DNA of 8,761 bases, from positions 1 through 8,761 of the forward strand of contig JANWVS010000057.1 of the NCBI GenBank assembly GCA_025056835.1, read 5' to 3'. The stretch comes from Gemmataceae bacterium. GTDB taxonomy: Bacteria; Planctomycetota; Planctomycetia; Gemmatales; Gemmataceae. Below the pieces are notes generated by a model. It did no database searches. It was given only the letters and a program-made list of their open reading frames with translations, and was not told the origin of the DNA. The position numbers and the translations under genes are program-made. Within the stretch, counting starts at the first letter, position 1, and each line of letters starts with the position of its first letter. Positions 1-7,540 of this stretch are shown here, piece after piece.

Positions 1-2066
1 AGGGCTTCCTCGGCGGCACGCACCCCCTCGTCGATGCGTTGCTCATCATCGGTCAATGCCGTCGCTCGCACCCCCTGTTCGGCAGCGACGCAGGCCGCCT
101 CGGCTTGTCGAAGTCGCTCCTCCAGGGCCGCGAGATCGTCCCCCTGGAGAAATTGCGTCTGGAGGACCTCAACTCGCGATTTCCACTCGGCGGCGCGGAT
201 GTTGCACCGTTGGAGGTTGGCCGCGGCCTCGGCTGCCCGTTGTTCCGCGTCGTGGCATGCCGCCTCTGCTGCCGCACTCTCCTGTTCCCGCAGTGCCGCT
301 TGCCTGGCAAACTCCGCCCGCAGCTCGTCCAGGGCCTCGGACGTCGCCTCCCAAGCCTGCCAATCGGGGTGGCGCTGGAACACTTCGATCCGGCCGCGCT
401 CGGCTTGCGCTTGGGCCGCCAGCAGGGCGTCGATTCCCTGCGGCGCCGCTTGCCGCAGCCGTTGCCGGACCTCGTCCAGTTCTCGCGTCCGTACTTCGCG
501 ATGGATGCGTCGCTCCGTAAGCTCGTCCAGGGCGGTGGGATGATCGGGATCCATCCCGGCGGCGACGAGGGCCGTGGCGTAGGCCGCCTGCAACCTGGCC
601 AGCGATCGCGCCGTTTCCTCTAAATCGTGCTTCTGAACCGCGCGCTCCAGGCGCACGACGCCAACACCCGGCAAGGTGAGGACGGCACGGTGGCGGACCG
701 TCCAGGCAACCTCGGCACCCGTGCCGACGACGCCGGGCTGATCGGGCTGGTCGTCGACGGCGGCGTGGAAGGCGGCGTCGCGCTCGGCGTGGAACGTCAA
801 CCGCATCGCTTCGGCGTCGAGCCGGGCCTGAAGCCGCTGGGCTTCCAAACGATAACCGCGGAGGGTCTCGATCTCGTCGGCCGAGGGAACCGGGGGACCG
901 GCCAACTCGGCCTCCAACGATTTTTGACGGGCGGCCAGCCGACGGGCCGTTTCCACGTCCGCGCGCAATTTGTCCCGCTGCGCGGTCAGGGTCACAAGGA
1001 GTTGGCGCTCATCGAGGTCGGCCTGGCCGCGTTGGTGTTGGCGGAGACGATCCTGGGCTTCTTGCCAGCGGCGGCGGGCCTGGGCAGCGGCGGCTTCGGC
1101 TTGCTCCGCTCGTTGTTGGGCCGACTCACGCTCGGCTTGGGCCTCGTCGCACTGCCGCTGGCATTGCCGCAGATCGGCGATGCGGCCGCGCAGCTGGGTC
1201 CATTGCTCCCGGAGGTCGGCAGCGGCCTGGCGGGCACGTTCCCAATCGCGCCGGGCCAGTTCGTGGGCATGGCGGCGTTCGCGGACGGCAACAGCGGCTT
1301 GTGCCAGGGCCTCGGCTTCACGTTCGGCGGCGGCGAGATCCTCCTGCAATTGCCGCCGGCGGGCACGGGCCTCGTCGTAGAGCCGCAGCGTGTCGTCCAG
1401 CTCGCGGCGGCGGCGCTCGACTTCCTCCAAGTGCTGGCGGGCCTGGTCCAACTGGTCTGTCAAGCGGGTCAGGGGCGAGACTCTCCTCTCTTCCATCGAC
1501 GCCGTAAACCAGGTTTCGCAAGCCTGGTCGAGCCGCCGCTTGAATTCCACATCGCGGCCGGTGATCAACGAGCCGAGGAGCGACTCGATCTGCTGCTGCA
1601 ATTGGCCGTCGAGCTTCTCCGGCAAAGCGACTTCGCCTTGGCGGAGCCACAACAGTTGGTAAAGGCCGGCGCTGGAGCGATCGACGCCCAGCAACGCGCG
1701 GGCCGTGGCGCTGGCCTCCTTGCCCGAGGCGAGCGTCGTCCAGCCGGCGGCGGTTCGTTCCTGCAACGTCGCGCCGCCCTCTCGGAGTTTGGAGAAGGTC
1801 TTGCTGAGACGACAGTGCCGACCGCGGACTTCCAACTCGACCACCACGCGCGGCGGGCGGCGGCTGTGCCAGTTGATCGCCTTGGTGATGATGGAGTGCT
1901 GGCTGGTGTGGTCGTGGTCGAACAGGCAGCTGCGCAGCGCCTGCACCAGCGACGACTTGCCGATGCCGTTGGGGCCATGAAGGACGATGATGCCGTCGGG
2001 CAAGTCTTCCAGACGAAGCCATTCGATGCAGGCCCAATCGGCCACTTCGAGGGCACGGAGCTTCAT
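1..2066 (-). CDS. Rad50/SbcC/YhaN-like coiled-coil ATPase (N-terminal part, cut by window edge)
   Basis: Probable ATPase subunit of an SbcCD/Mre11-Rad50-like DNA-end processing complex in the cytoplasm. The frame is open from ATG 2066 to the window edge, giving 688 residues; the C-terminal lobe (signature, Walker B) lies outside. Residues 1-45 show the usual ABC-type start, with Walker A GPNGIGKS at 31-38. A Q-loop-like segment LLWLRQGEV sits near 138-146, as in Rad50 and SbcC. From about 205 the protein is a long heptad-rich, Q/E/R/A-rich coiled coil, interrupted near 421-476 by a beta-rich segment containing LPGVGVV, then helical again to the edge. No CxxC zinc hook is visible. The ATG overlaps the nuclease stop (ATGA), so translation is probably coupled. 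Known family: AAA ATPases encoded next to SbcD/YhaO nucleases. The partnership with the neighbour is inferred. A plain SMC-like protein is the alternative. Confidence 0.88.
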   Translation of the reverse strand, partial: MKLRALEVADWACIEWLRLEDLPDGIIVLHGPNGIGKSSLVQALRSCLFDHDHTSQHSIITKAINWHSRRPPRVVVELEVRGRHCRLSKTFSKLREGGATLQERTAAGWTTLASGKEASATARALLGVDRSSAGLYQLLWLRQGEVALPEKLDGQLQQQIESLLGSLITGRDVEFKRRLDQACETWFTASMEERRVSPLTRLTDQLDQARQHLEEVERRRRELDDTLRLYDEARARRRQLQEDLAAAEREAEALAQAAVAVRERRHAHELARRDWERARQAAADLREQWTQLRGRIADLRQCQRQCDEAQAERESAQQRAEQAEAAAAQARRRWQEAQDRLRQHQRGQADLDERQLLVTLTAQRDKLRADVETARRLAARQKSLEAELAGPPVPSADEIETLRGYRLEAQRLQARLDAEAMRLTFHAERDAAFHAAVDDQPDQPGVVGTGAEVAWTVRHRAVLTLPGVGVVRLERAVQKHDLEETARSLARLQAAYATALVAAGMDPDHPTALDELTERRIHREVRTRELDEVRQRLRQAAPQGIDALLAAQAQAERGRIEVFQRHPDWQAWEATSEALDELRAEFARQAALREQESAAAEAACHDAEQRAAEAAANLQRCNIRAAEWKSRVEVLQTQFLQGDDLAALEERLRQAEAACVAAEQGVRATALTDDEQRIDEGVRAAEEA

Positions 2067-3268
2067 GGACGGCATTCCCGGGCGAGGCGGTAGAGGATGA
2101 CGAGGGCTTGTTGCGCCAGCCGCTGCCGGTCGGGGTCGGCGTCGCGGGCTTGCTGGGCGAGGTCGGCGAACACTTGGGCGAGGAGGGATTGACCGGTCAG
2201 TTCGCGCAGCTCGGCGTCGCTGGGGGCGGTGTGGAGACGGTCGGCGTCCAGCTCTGCCCAAAGGTAGCGCTTCAGGACCCCGCCGCCGTCGGGATGGGCC
2301 AATTCATCCAAGCGGAGGCGGGCCTCGGCGCCGAGGACGCCTTCGAGGCGGAGACGAAGCAGTTGGCGGCCGCTGTCGGGGCGGAGGGCGAGTTCGTCGA
2401 TGAGGCGGCTCAGCTCATCTTCGTGGTAAAGCCGATAGGTTTCCTCGCGCCATTGCAGGTGGCCGACCTCGCACAACTCAATGCGCGGGCTGGTGCCGGC
2501 GGCTGCGAGCGTGACGAGCAAGGCGTGGCCGCGGCCCGCGTCGGCAAAAAGGTCGCTCGGGGCCTGGCTGGAAGGCCTCCAACCGAGGCAATCGGCGGCA
2601 CTGCCCGGGAAGCGCATCGGCTCATGCGTGCCGGAGTAGGCCGCCCGTTCTCGGCCCGGTTCGCCCAAAAGCAACGGCTTGTGCCAATGGCCCAAGGCGA
2701 GATAGTCCAGCCCTTTGGCCTCGACGACGTCGCGGTCGATGAGATGATCGTCTTCGGACAGGTCGGGACGAATTTTGATGCTGCCGTGGGCGATGGCGAT
2801 GCGGAGGCCCGACTCGCCCGCCTGGCGCGAGGGGATCCACGCGGTGGGGTCGGCGACCGAGTTCTTGCTGACCAGGGGACAGGGCCAGAGCGTGGCGCCG
2901 CCGCCCAGGTCGACCGGTTTCGGCCGGCGAAGCAAGCGGACAGCGGCACTGTCGGCGAGCGTGCTCCAGGGAGGACGTTCCCAAACGCTGTCGGCGGTCA
3001 ACGGGTCGTGGTTGCCAGGCAACACGAATACCGGCCGGCCCAGCTTGCCGAGCAGTTCCGCGGCCCGGCGGCTGGTGGTGAAGTCGACGCGCTGATCGTC
3101 GAAGAGGTCGCCGGCGATCAGGACGAAATCGACATCGTGCCGTTGGGCCGCCGCGATCAAGTTGTCCAGCGCCTGAAAGCGGGCTTCCCCCACGCGGCGA
3201 CACGTCTCGTCGTCGAAGTAGGTAATCCGCAAGCCAAGGTGCAAGTCGGCGGCGTGAAGGAAACGCAT
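2063..3268 (-). CDS. SbcD/Mre11/YhaO-type DNA repair exonuclease (calcineurin-like metallophosphoesterase)
   Basis: Probable Mn2+-dependent DNA nuclease, 401 residues, partner of the ATPase gene that follows. All metallophosphoesterase motifs are in order: DLH at 8-10, GDLFDD at 53-58, GNHD at 85-88, AHG at 160-162 and GHWH at 193-196, followed by YSGT at 211-214, as is typical of SbcD/Mre11 enzymes. The first 220 residues form the catalytic domain. The remaining 180 or so are a less conserved cap and ATPase-binding part, similar in size to SbcD and YhaO. The start at 3268 gives the canonical MRFLHAADLHLG opening; no clear Shine-Dalgarno site precedes it. Its TGA overlaps the next ATG by four bases, so the two are almost certainly one transcription unit. 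The nuclease class is secure; choosing SbcD over YhaO is not possible from sequence alone. Confidence 0.93.
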   Translation of the reverse strand: MRFLHAADLHLGLRITYFDDETCRRVGEARFQALDNLIAAAQRHDVDFVLIAGDLFDDQRVDFTTSRRAAELLGKLGRPVFVLPGNHDPLTADSVWERPPWSTLADSAAVRLLRRPKPVDLGGGATLWPCPLVSKNSVADPTAWIPSRQAGESGLRIAIAHGSIKIRPDLSEDDHLIDRDVVEAKGLDYLALGHWHKPLLLGEPGRERAAYSGTHEPMRFPGSAADCLGWRPSSQAPSDLFADAGRGHALLVTLAAAGTSPRIELCEVGHLQWREETYRLYHEDELSRLIDELALRPDSGRQLLRLRLEGVLGAEARLRLDELAHPDGGGVLKRYLWAELDADRLHTAPSDAELRELTGQSLLAQVFADLAQQARDADPDRQRLAQQALVILYRLARECRP

Positions 3269-3306
3269 AGGAACCGTCCGGGCGGCAAGGTCCGCCTTGT
3301 CGATTC

Positions 3307-3312
3307 ATTGTA
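3307..3312 (-). promoter_or_regulatory. Candidate -10 box for the nuclease/ATPase pair
   Basis: The minus strand reads TACAAT, one mismatch from the sigma-70 -10 consensus, 38 bases before the nuclease ATG, inside the 115-base gap after the upstream glycosyltransferase. No recognisable -35 lies at 16-18 bases spacing. It would give a leader of about 30 bases. It suggests that the repair pair can be transcribed apart from the glycosyltransferases. Based on one hexamer only. Confidence 0.35.
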
Positions 3313-3383
3313 GCAGCCCCAGCAAAGTACCCTCCGCTCCGCGGCGCGCGAAGGACCCCGCCTGTCCGCGGCGACTCCTTGCC

Positions 3384-4280
3384 TCATCCCCCAACCCGAC
3401 CATCCAGCCCGCCGCGGCCAACCAGCGCCGCCAACCCATCGCGGAAAGCACGAAGCCGCCCGATCAACCACGGCGTCAGCGTACCTTCCTGCCAGCGCCG
3501 CCAGGCTTTGCCCAAGAGCACGGCCGCATGGCGCGGCAAGGCGCGGCGATACTCGTCGCCGGCCAGGTTCCGCCAGAAAAGCCGCTCTTCGTTGCGCGAC
3601 TGCTGCTCGAGGAGGCGGCGGCGCGGCCGACCGTGCGACGCGGCGACGTGGTGCAGCACCCGGCTGGCAGGCTCGTACCTCGTCTGCCAACCGGCGCGTT
3701 GCAGCCGGCAGGCCAGATCGACGTCTTCAAAGTAAGCGCCGAAGGAAACGGGGAAGAGACCGACCTGTTGGAGGGCGGCGCGGCGATAGAAAGCGGCGGC
3801 GGCACTGGCGCCGAAGACAAAGCACGGTTGGAGGAACTCGGCCGCCAGCCGTTGGCCGTGACCGCGCTTGCGTGCGAAGCCGCCGAAGTCGTAGTCATCG
3901 CCGGCGCTGTCGATGATCGTCCCCTCGGGCCAGGCCAGCACCAGGGGAGCGACGGCCGCGATCGTCGGCTCGGCAAACCAGCGGAGGGCGGCGTCGGCCC
4001 AGCCGGGCTGGACCTCGGTGTCGTCGTTGAGCAGTTCAACGACCCAGCCGCTGGCCGCACGAATACCGGCATTGGCGGCCGCCGCGAAACCGCCCCGCCG
4101 GGCTTGGCGCACGACCCGCACCCCGGCAAAGGCCGCGGCCGTGCGCGCCGCACAAGCGCCAGGGGAAGCGTCGTCGACGACGATCACTTCCGTGCCGGGC
4201 GGAGCGTGGGCCGTCACGGTGGTCAGGCAGCGGGCCAGCAGGTCCGAGCGGTGGTACGATGGAATGACGATCGAAAGCAT
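3384..4280 (-). CDS. Family-2 glycosyltransferase (GT2), second of a tandem pair
   Basis: Cytoplasmic, probably membrane-associated glycosyltransferase moving a sugar from a nucleotide-sugar donor onto a surface glycan; donor and acceptor are unknown. The 298-residue protein opens with LSIVIPSYHR, has VVDDASPG at 34-41, GGFAAAANAGI at 63-73, the metal/nucleotide-binding NDD at 85-87, and FEDVDLACR at 184-192, where the acidic pair is the usual catalytic-base region. The last 90 or so residues are basic and helical and may touch the membrane; no transmembrane helix is evident. The frame is open further upstream to 4397. I chose ATG 4280 because the GT-A fold begins right after it, a purine-rich GGGGGATGAG precedes it, and it lies one base after the stop of the gene before. 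The 39 extra upstream residues would overlap that gene and look non-native. Tandem order implies co-transcription and a shared glycan. Confidence 0.9.
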   Translation of the reverse strand: MLSIVIPSYHRSDLLARCLTTVTAHAPPGTEVIVVDDASPGACAARTAAAFAGVRVVRQARRGGFAAAANAGIRAASGWVVELLNDDTEVQPGWADAALRWFAEPTIAAVAPLVLAWPEGTIIDSAGDDYDFGGFARKRGHGQRLAAEFLQPCFVFGASAAAAFYRRAALQQVGLFPVSFGAYFEDVDLACRLQRAGWQTRYEPASRVLHHVAASHGRPRRRLLEQQSRNEERLFWRNLAGDEYRRALPRHAAVLLGKAWRRWQEGTLTPWLIGRLRAFRDGLAALVGRGGLDGRVGG

Positions 4281-4281
4281 C

Positions 4282-5265
4282 TCATCCCCCGCGAACGTCG
4301 CCGGCCTGCAAAGCCTGTTCGAGTGCTTCCCGGGCCGAGGTTTCGTGGCCCGCGGCGATGGCTCGGGCCAGCTCGCCCAACAAACGCCAACACCCAACTC
4401 CCCGGTCGCTGCCGTTCTGGCCGCTCCAGCGCCGCCGCAGCCAGGCCTCCAAGCGCACGCCTTGGGCCAGCACGTGCAGCTGCCAACGGGGCCAATGGCC
4501 CGCGGCGTAAGTCAACAACGCGTGCCGTGTCGCCAGATGCAACGCCGGCGATACACGACGCCGGTGCGTCGGCTGATGGTGCGTCAGCACCAGGCGCGGC
4601 TCGTGGACGACCCGCCACCCGCGGCGGCGGGCACGGCGGCAGAGATCGACGTCCTCGTAATAGAGGAAGAAACGGCGATCGAAGCCGCCGACGGCCTCCA
4701 GGCAGGCCCGCCGCACCAGCAAGCCGCAGCCGGTCACCCAGGCCGCCGCGCGGCGCTGTCCCAGGCCGACCGGTCGATACTTTCGCCAGGCGCGCGGCCG
4801 CAGCAGGTCCGTCAGGATGGAAAAGAACGTCGGGAACGGTCCGGTGGAGCCTTGGACGCCGCCGTCGGTGTCGCGCAAGCCCAGGCCGACGATGCCGGTT
4901 CGCGGTTCGCGTTGATCCAACTCGTCGGTCAAGGCGAGGACCGCGTCGAGAAACCCGACAGGCACCGAGACGTCGGGATTGAGCAACAACAACCAGGTGC
5001 CGCGGCCGAGGCGCCCTCCCTCGTTGACCGCCGCGGCAAAACCACGATTGCGCGTCCAGCGGCACAGCCTGACGTCGTCGAGCGCCGCCAACTCGGCCGC
5101 AGCGGGATGAGGCGGTGAATGGTTGTCCACGATGAGGATGCTGACCCGGCCTGAGGTCTCGGCCGAGTTGAGGCGCAGCTGCCGGACCAGGCGAACGGTT
5201 TCTTCCCATTGGCGGTAGTTGACGATCACCACATCCAGCGACGAAGGTGCGGGGGCGTCGCCCAT
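4282..5265 (-). CDS. Family-2 glycosyltransferase (GT2, rhamnosyltransferase-like), first of a tandem pair
   Basis: Glycosyltransferase of 327 residues. It has the GT-A opening LDVVIVNYRQWEETVRL at 10-26, LIVDNHS at 44-50, NRGFAAAVNEGGR at 73-85, LLNPDV at 94-99 (the DxD-type donor site, here NPD), WVTGCGLLVRR at 176-186 and FFLYYEDVDLCRR at 199-211. The LNPD, TG-G-L and YEDVDL series is typical of WbbL/rhamnosyltransferase-type GT2 enzymes of O-antigen, capsule or exopolysaccharide synthesis; the true sugar is not shown. The C-terminal 100 residues are basic and tryptophan-rich, without a clear membrane span. The frame stays open far upstream, opposite the adaptor gene, but ATG 5265 places the fold at the N-terminus and follows a candidate promoter. 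It ends one base before the next glycosyltransferase. The pair lacks other polysaccharide genes in view, so the pathway is unknown. Confidence 0.9.
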   Translation of the reverse strand: MGDAPAPSSLDVVIVNYRQWEETVRLVRQLRLNSAETSGRVSILIVDNHSPPHPAAAELAALDDVRLCRWTRNRGFAAAVNEGGRLGRGTWLLLLNPDVSVPVGFLDAVLALTDELDQREPRTGIVGLGLRDTDGGVQGSTGPFPTFFSILTDLLRPRAWRKYRPVGLGQRRAAAWVTGCGLLVRRACLEAVGGFDRRFFLYYEDVDLCRRARRRGWRVVHEPRLVLTHHQPTHRRRVSPALHLATRHALLTYAAGHWPRWQLHVLAQGVRLEAWLRRRWSGQNGSDRGVGCWRLLGELARAIAAGHETSAREALEQALQAGDVRGG

Positions 5266-5299
5266 GACGGCAGTCCGTTGCGACCCGAGGACAACGCGG

Positions 5300-5329
5300 A
5301 GTATAAGCTCGTCGGGCCGGGAAAGGCAA
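5300..5329 (-). promoter_or_regulatory. Candidate sigma-70 promoter for the glycosyltransferase pair
   Basis: On the minus strand, TTGCCT (5329 to 5324) and TATACT (5305 to 5300) are 18 bases apart, matching four of six and five of six consensus bases. The implied start is about 28 bases before ATG 5265. This is the best two-box promoter candidate in the window. It has not been tested, and planctomycete-type promoters may differ. Confidence 0.45.
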
Positions 5330-5438
5330 TGCCGATCGTGGCGGATGGTGCGGCGGCGCCGAGCGGTGCGGCGGTCGGCGGCGTTGCGGGCTGCGATTCG
5401 GCGGGGGCGGTCGTAGTGGCGAGGTCTCCGGCGGCGAT

Positions 5439-5444
5439 TATAAT
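5439..5444 (+). promoter_or_regulatory. Candidate -10 box for the export operon
   Basis: A perfect TATAAT stands in an otherwise very GC-rich stretch, 71 bases before the GTG start of the adaptor gene. The -35 region at 16-18 bases spacing (about GTGGCG) does not match consensus, so an activator or a non-standard sigma contact may be needed. The transcript would carry a leader of about 65 bases. Confidence 0.45.
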
Positions 5445-5506
5445 AAGGCGCAAAAGCCTCGACAGTCAGGGACGCGGACCGGGGCGTGTCGCCTTGAACG
5501 CTACCG

Positions 5507-5511
5507 GGTGA
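5507..5511 (+). promoter_or_regulatory. Ribosome binding site supporting the GTG start at 5516
   Basis: GGTGA is complementary to the 3' end of 16S rRNA (UCACC) and lies four bases before GTG 5516. An ATG at 5511 reads only ATG CCG TGA and cannot start the gene. The next in-frame ATG (residue 45) would remove the membrane anchor. GTG 5516 is therefore the best start. Confidence 0.5.
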
Positions 5512-5515
5512 TGCC

Positions 5516-6814
5516 GTGAGAAGATTTCTTGTCGTGTTCGCGTTAGTCGGCGGAGGCATCGGAGGCATCCTTTGGTTTCGGTCGGCGTCGGCAACGACAA
5601 GTCTGAGCGAGGCCGATCTGGGCTTCGCCACCGTGCAGCGCGTGACCATGCGCGACCAGGTCTCGGCCACGGGTGTTTTGCAGGCCCGCGACCTGGTCTT
5701 CGTCGCCAGCGAGATACCGGGGATCGTGCAGACGGTCTGCGGTAAGGTCAACCAGGTGGTGCGCGACGGCACGGTCCTCGCCCGGCTGGACGAGCGCAAG
5801 CTGCGGTTGAAGTTGGAGGAAGCCGTCAACGGCGTGCTCACGGCTGAGGCGGCGCTGGCCCAGGCCAAGGCCCTGCACGAGGCAGCCCTGTCGGCCTGGC
5901 AATTCCAGGAAGAAGCGAAAAAGGTGGGCCTGCGCGTCGACCTGGACGAAGCCAAGGCCAAGCTCAAGGCGGCCCAGGCCGGGGTTGCCGCAGCCGAGGC
6001 TCGTCTGGCCGCCGCCCTGACCGCCAAGAAAGAGGCCGAATTGGCCCTCGACCTGGCGGTCATCAAAGTTCCTCCAGGCAGCTCCACCGGCCCGACCCGC
6101 GAATATCTGATCCTCAAGCGCGACGTCGAGGAAGGCCAAATGGTCGGTCCGCAGGGGCCGCCCCTGTTCGTGTTGTGCAGCGGCTTGGAACGCATGGAGG
6201 TCCACGCCCAGGTCGCCGAGGGAGACATCAACAAGGTCAAGGTCGGCCAGACGGCGCTGTTTGCCGTCACCAGTTACGCCGACGAGGAAGCCCACTTCCA
6301 CGGCGTCGTGCGCGAGATTCGGCCGCAGGCCAACAACATCAAGGGGGCGGTCTACTACGACACCGTGATCGACGTTTGCAACCGCCGCGATCCCCATTCG
6401 GGCGAATGGCAGCTTCGGCCGGGGATGAATGTGTCGGTCGACATCATCCGCACCGAGCATCGCGACGTGTGGCGGGTGCCGACCGCGGCCCTCAACTTCC
6501 AGCTCGAGGAAGCCTACCAAACGCCGGCGGTCAAGGCCCGGCTCGCCGAGTTTGCGCGGCGGCCCGACCGCGCCGACTGGCACCCCTTGTGGATTTGGGA
6601 CGCCGGCCGCAACGGGCCGTGGCCGTTGTTCATTCGCATTTCCGGCCTGAAAAACGGCGAACCGGGGCTGAAAGACGGCGAGGGCAACGAGATTCTCGAA
6701 TGGGAGGCCGGCGGCGAGCCGAACGCCGCCCTGCCGCCGCGCGTCATCATCAGCGCCCCGCCGGCGCGGCGGCCGGGTTTCTTCGATCGCCCGGCCAATA
6801 TCAAGGTGTCCTGA
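5516..6814 (+). CDS. Periplasmic adaptor / membrane fusion protein of the HlyD-MacA type
   Basis: Adaptor subunit of the tripartite-type exporter encoded with the next two genes. The 432-residue protein starts (GTG) with RR and an uncleaved hydrophobic anchor at about 4-22; there is no lipobox. Residues 46-92 hold the beta strand and first lipoyl half (VASEIPGIVQTV, RDGTVLARLD). Residues 93-180 are an alpha-helical hairpin rich in A, E, K and Q. The second lipoyl half near 182-215 is atypical: the usual APFDG-like turn is VPPGSSTGP, followed by an extra stretch up to EEGQMV. The beta-barrel covers about 220-310, ending LRPGMNVSVDI. The membrane-proximal part after VPTAAL carries a charged helical insert (about 330-357) and ends in a proline-rich tail. 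Stop and next start are three bases apart. Family assignment is firm; substrate is unknown. Confidence 0.9.
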   Translation: MRRFLVVFALVGGGIGGILWFRSASATTSLSEADLGFATVQRVTMRDQVSATGVLQARDLVFVASEIPGIVQTVCGKVNQVVRDGTVLARLDERKLRLKLEEAVNGVLTAEAALAQAKALHEAALSAWQFQEEAKKVGLRVDLDEAKAKLKAAQAGVAAAEARLAAALTAKKEAELALDLAVIKVPPGSSTGPTREYLILKRDVEEGQMVGPQGPPLFVLCSGLERMEVHAQVAEGDINKVKVGQTALFAVTSYADEEAHFHGVVREIRPQANNIKGAVYYDTVIDVCNRRDPHSGEWQLRPGMNVSVDIIRTEHRDVWRVPTAALNFQLEEAYQTPAVKARLAEFARRPDRADWHPLWIWDAGRNGPWPLFIRISGLKNGEPGLKDGEGNEILEWEAGGEPNAALPPRVIISAPPARRPGFFDRPANIKVS

Positions 6815-6817
6815 AGC

Positions 6818-7537
<720 letters not shown>

Positions 7538-7540
7538 GCC

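Noticed and set aside
1149..1163. Cysteine pair C302-QRQ-C306 in the ATPase as a possible zinc hook
   Set aside because: The spacing is CxxxC rather than CxxC, there is no central proline-type turn, and it lies within continuous coiled coil far from a tip.
627..2093. Open plus-strand frame of 488 codons
   Set aside because: It is the exact antisense register of the ATPase frame, which has Walker A, Q-loop and coiled coil. The plus translation has no motif.
3269..3383. Possible terminator between the glycosyltransferases and the nuclease
   Set aside because: No GC-rich stem followed by a T-run is present on either strand; only short leader hairpins are seen.
4281..4397. Extended N-terminus for the second glycosyltransferase (39 more residues)
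   Set aside because: It would overlap the upstream gene by over 100 bases, and the added residues do not fit the GT-A fold, which starts immediately after ATG 4280.
3297..4982. Open plus-strand frame of 561 codons
   Set aside because: It lies opposite the two glycosyltransferase genes, which have complete motifs on the minus strand. The R/P/G-rich translation looks like GC-driven shadow sequence.
5209..5511. Small plus-strand ORF of 100 residues in the divergent region, ending in the ribosome site of the adaptor gene
   Set aside because: Its first part is antisense to the glycosyltransferase start. The rest crosses both promoter candidates. It has simple A/G/V-rich composition and no ribosome site that I can see.
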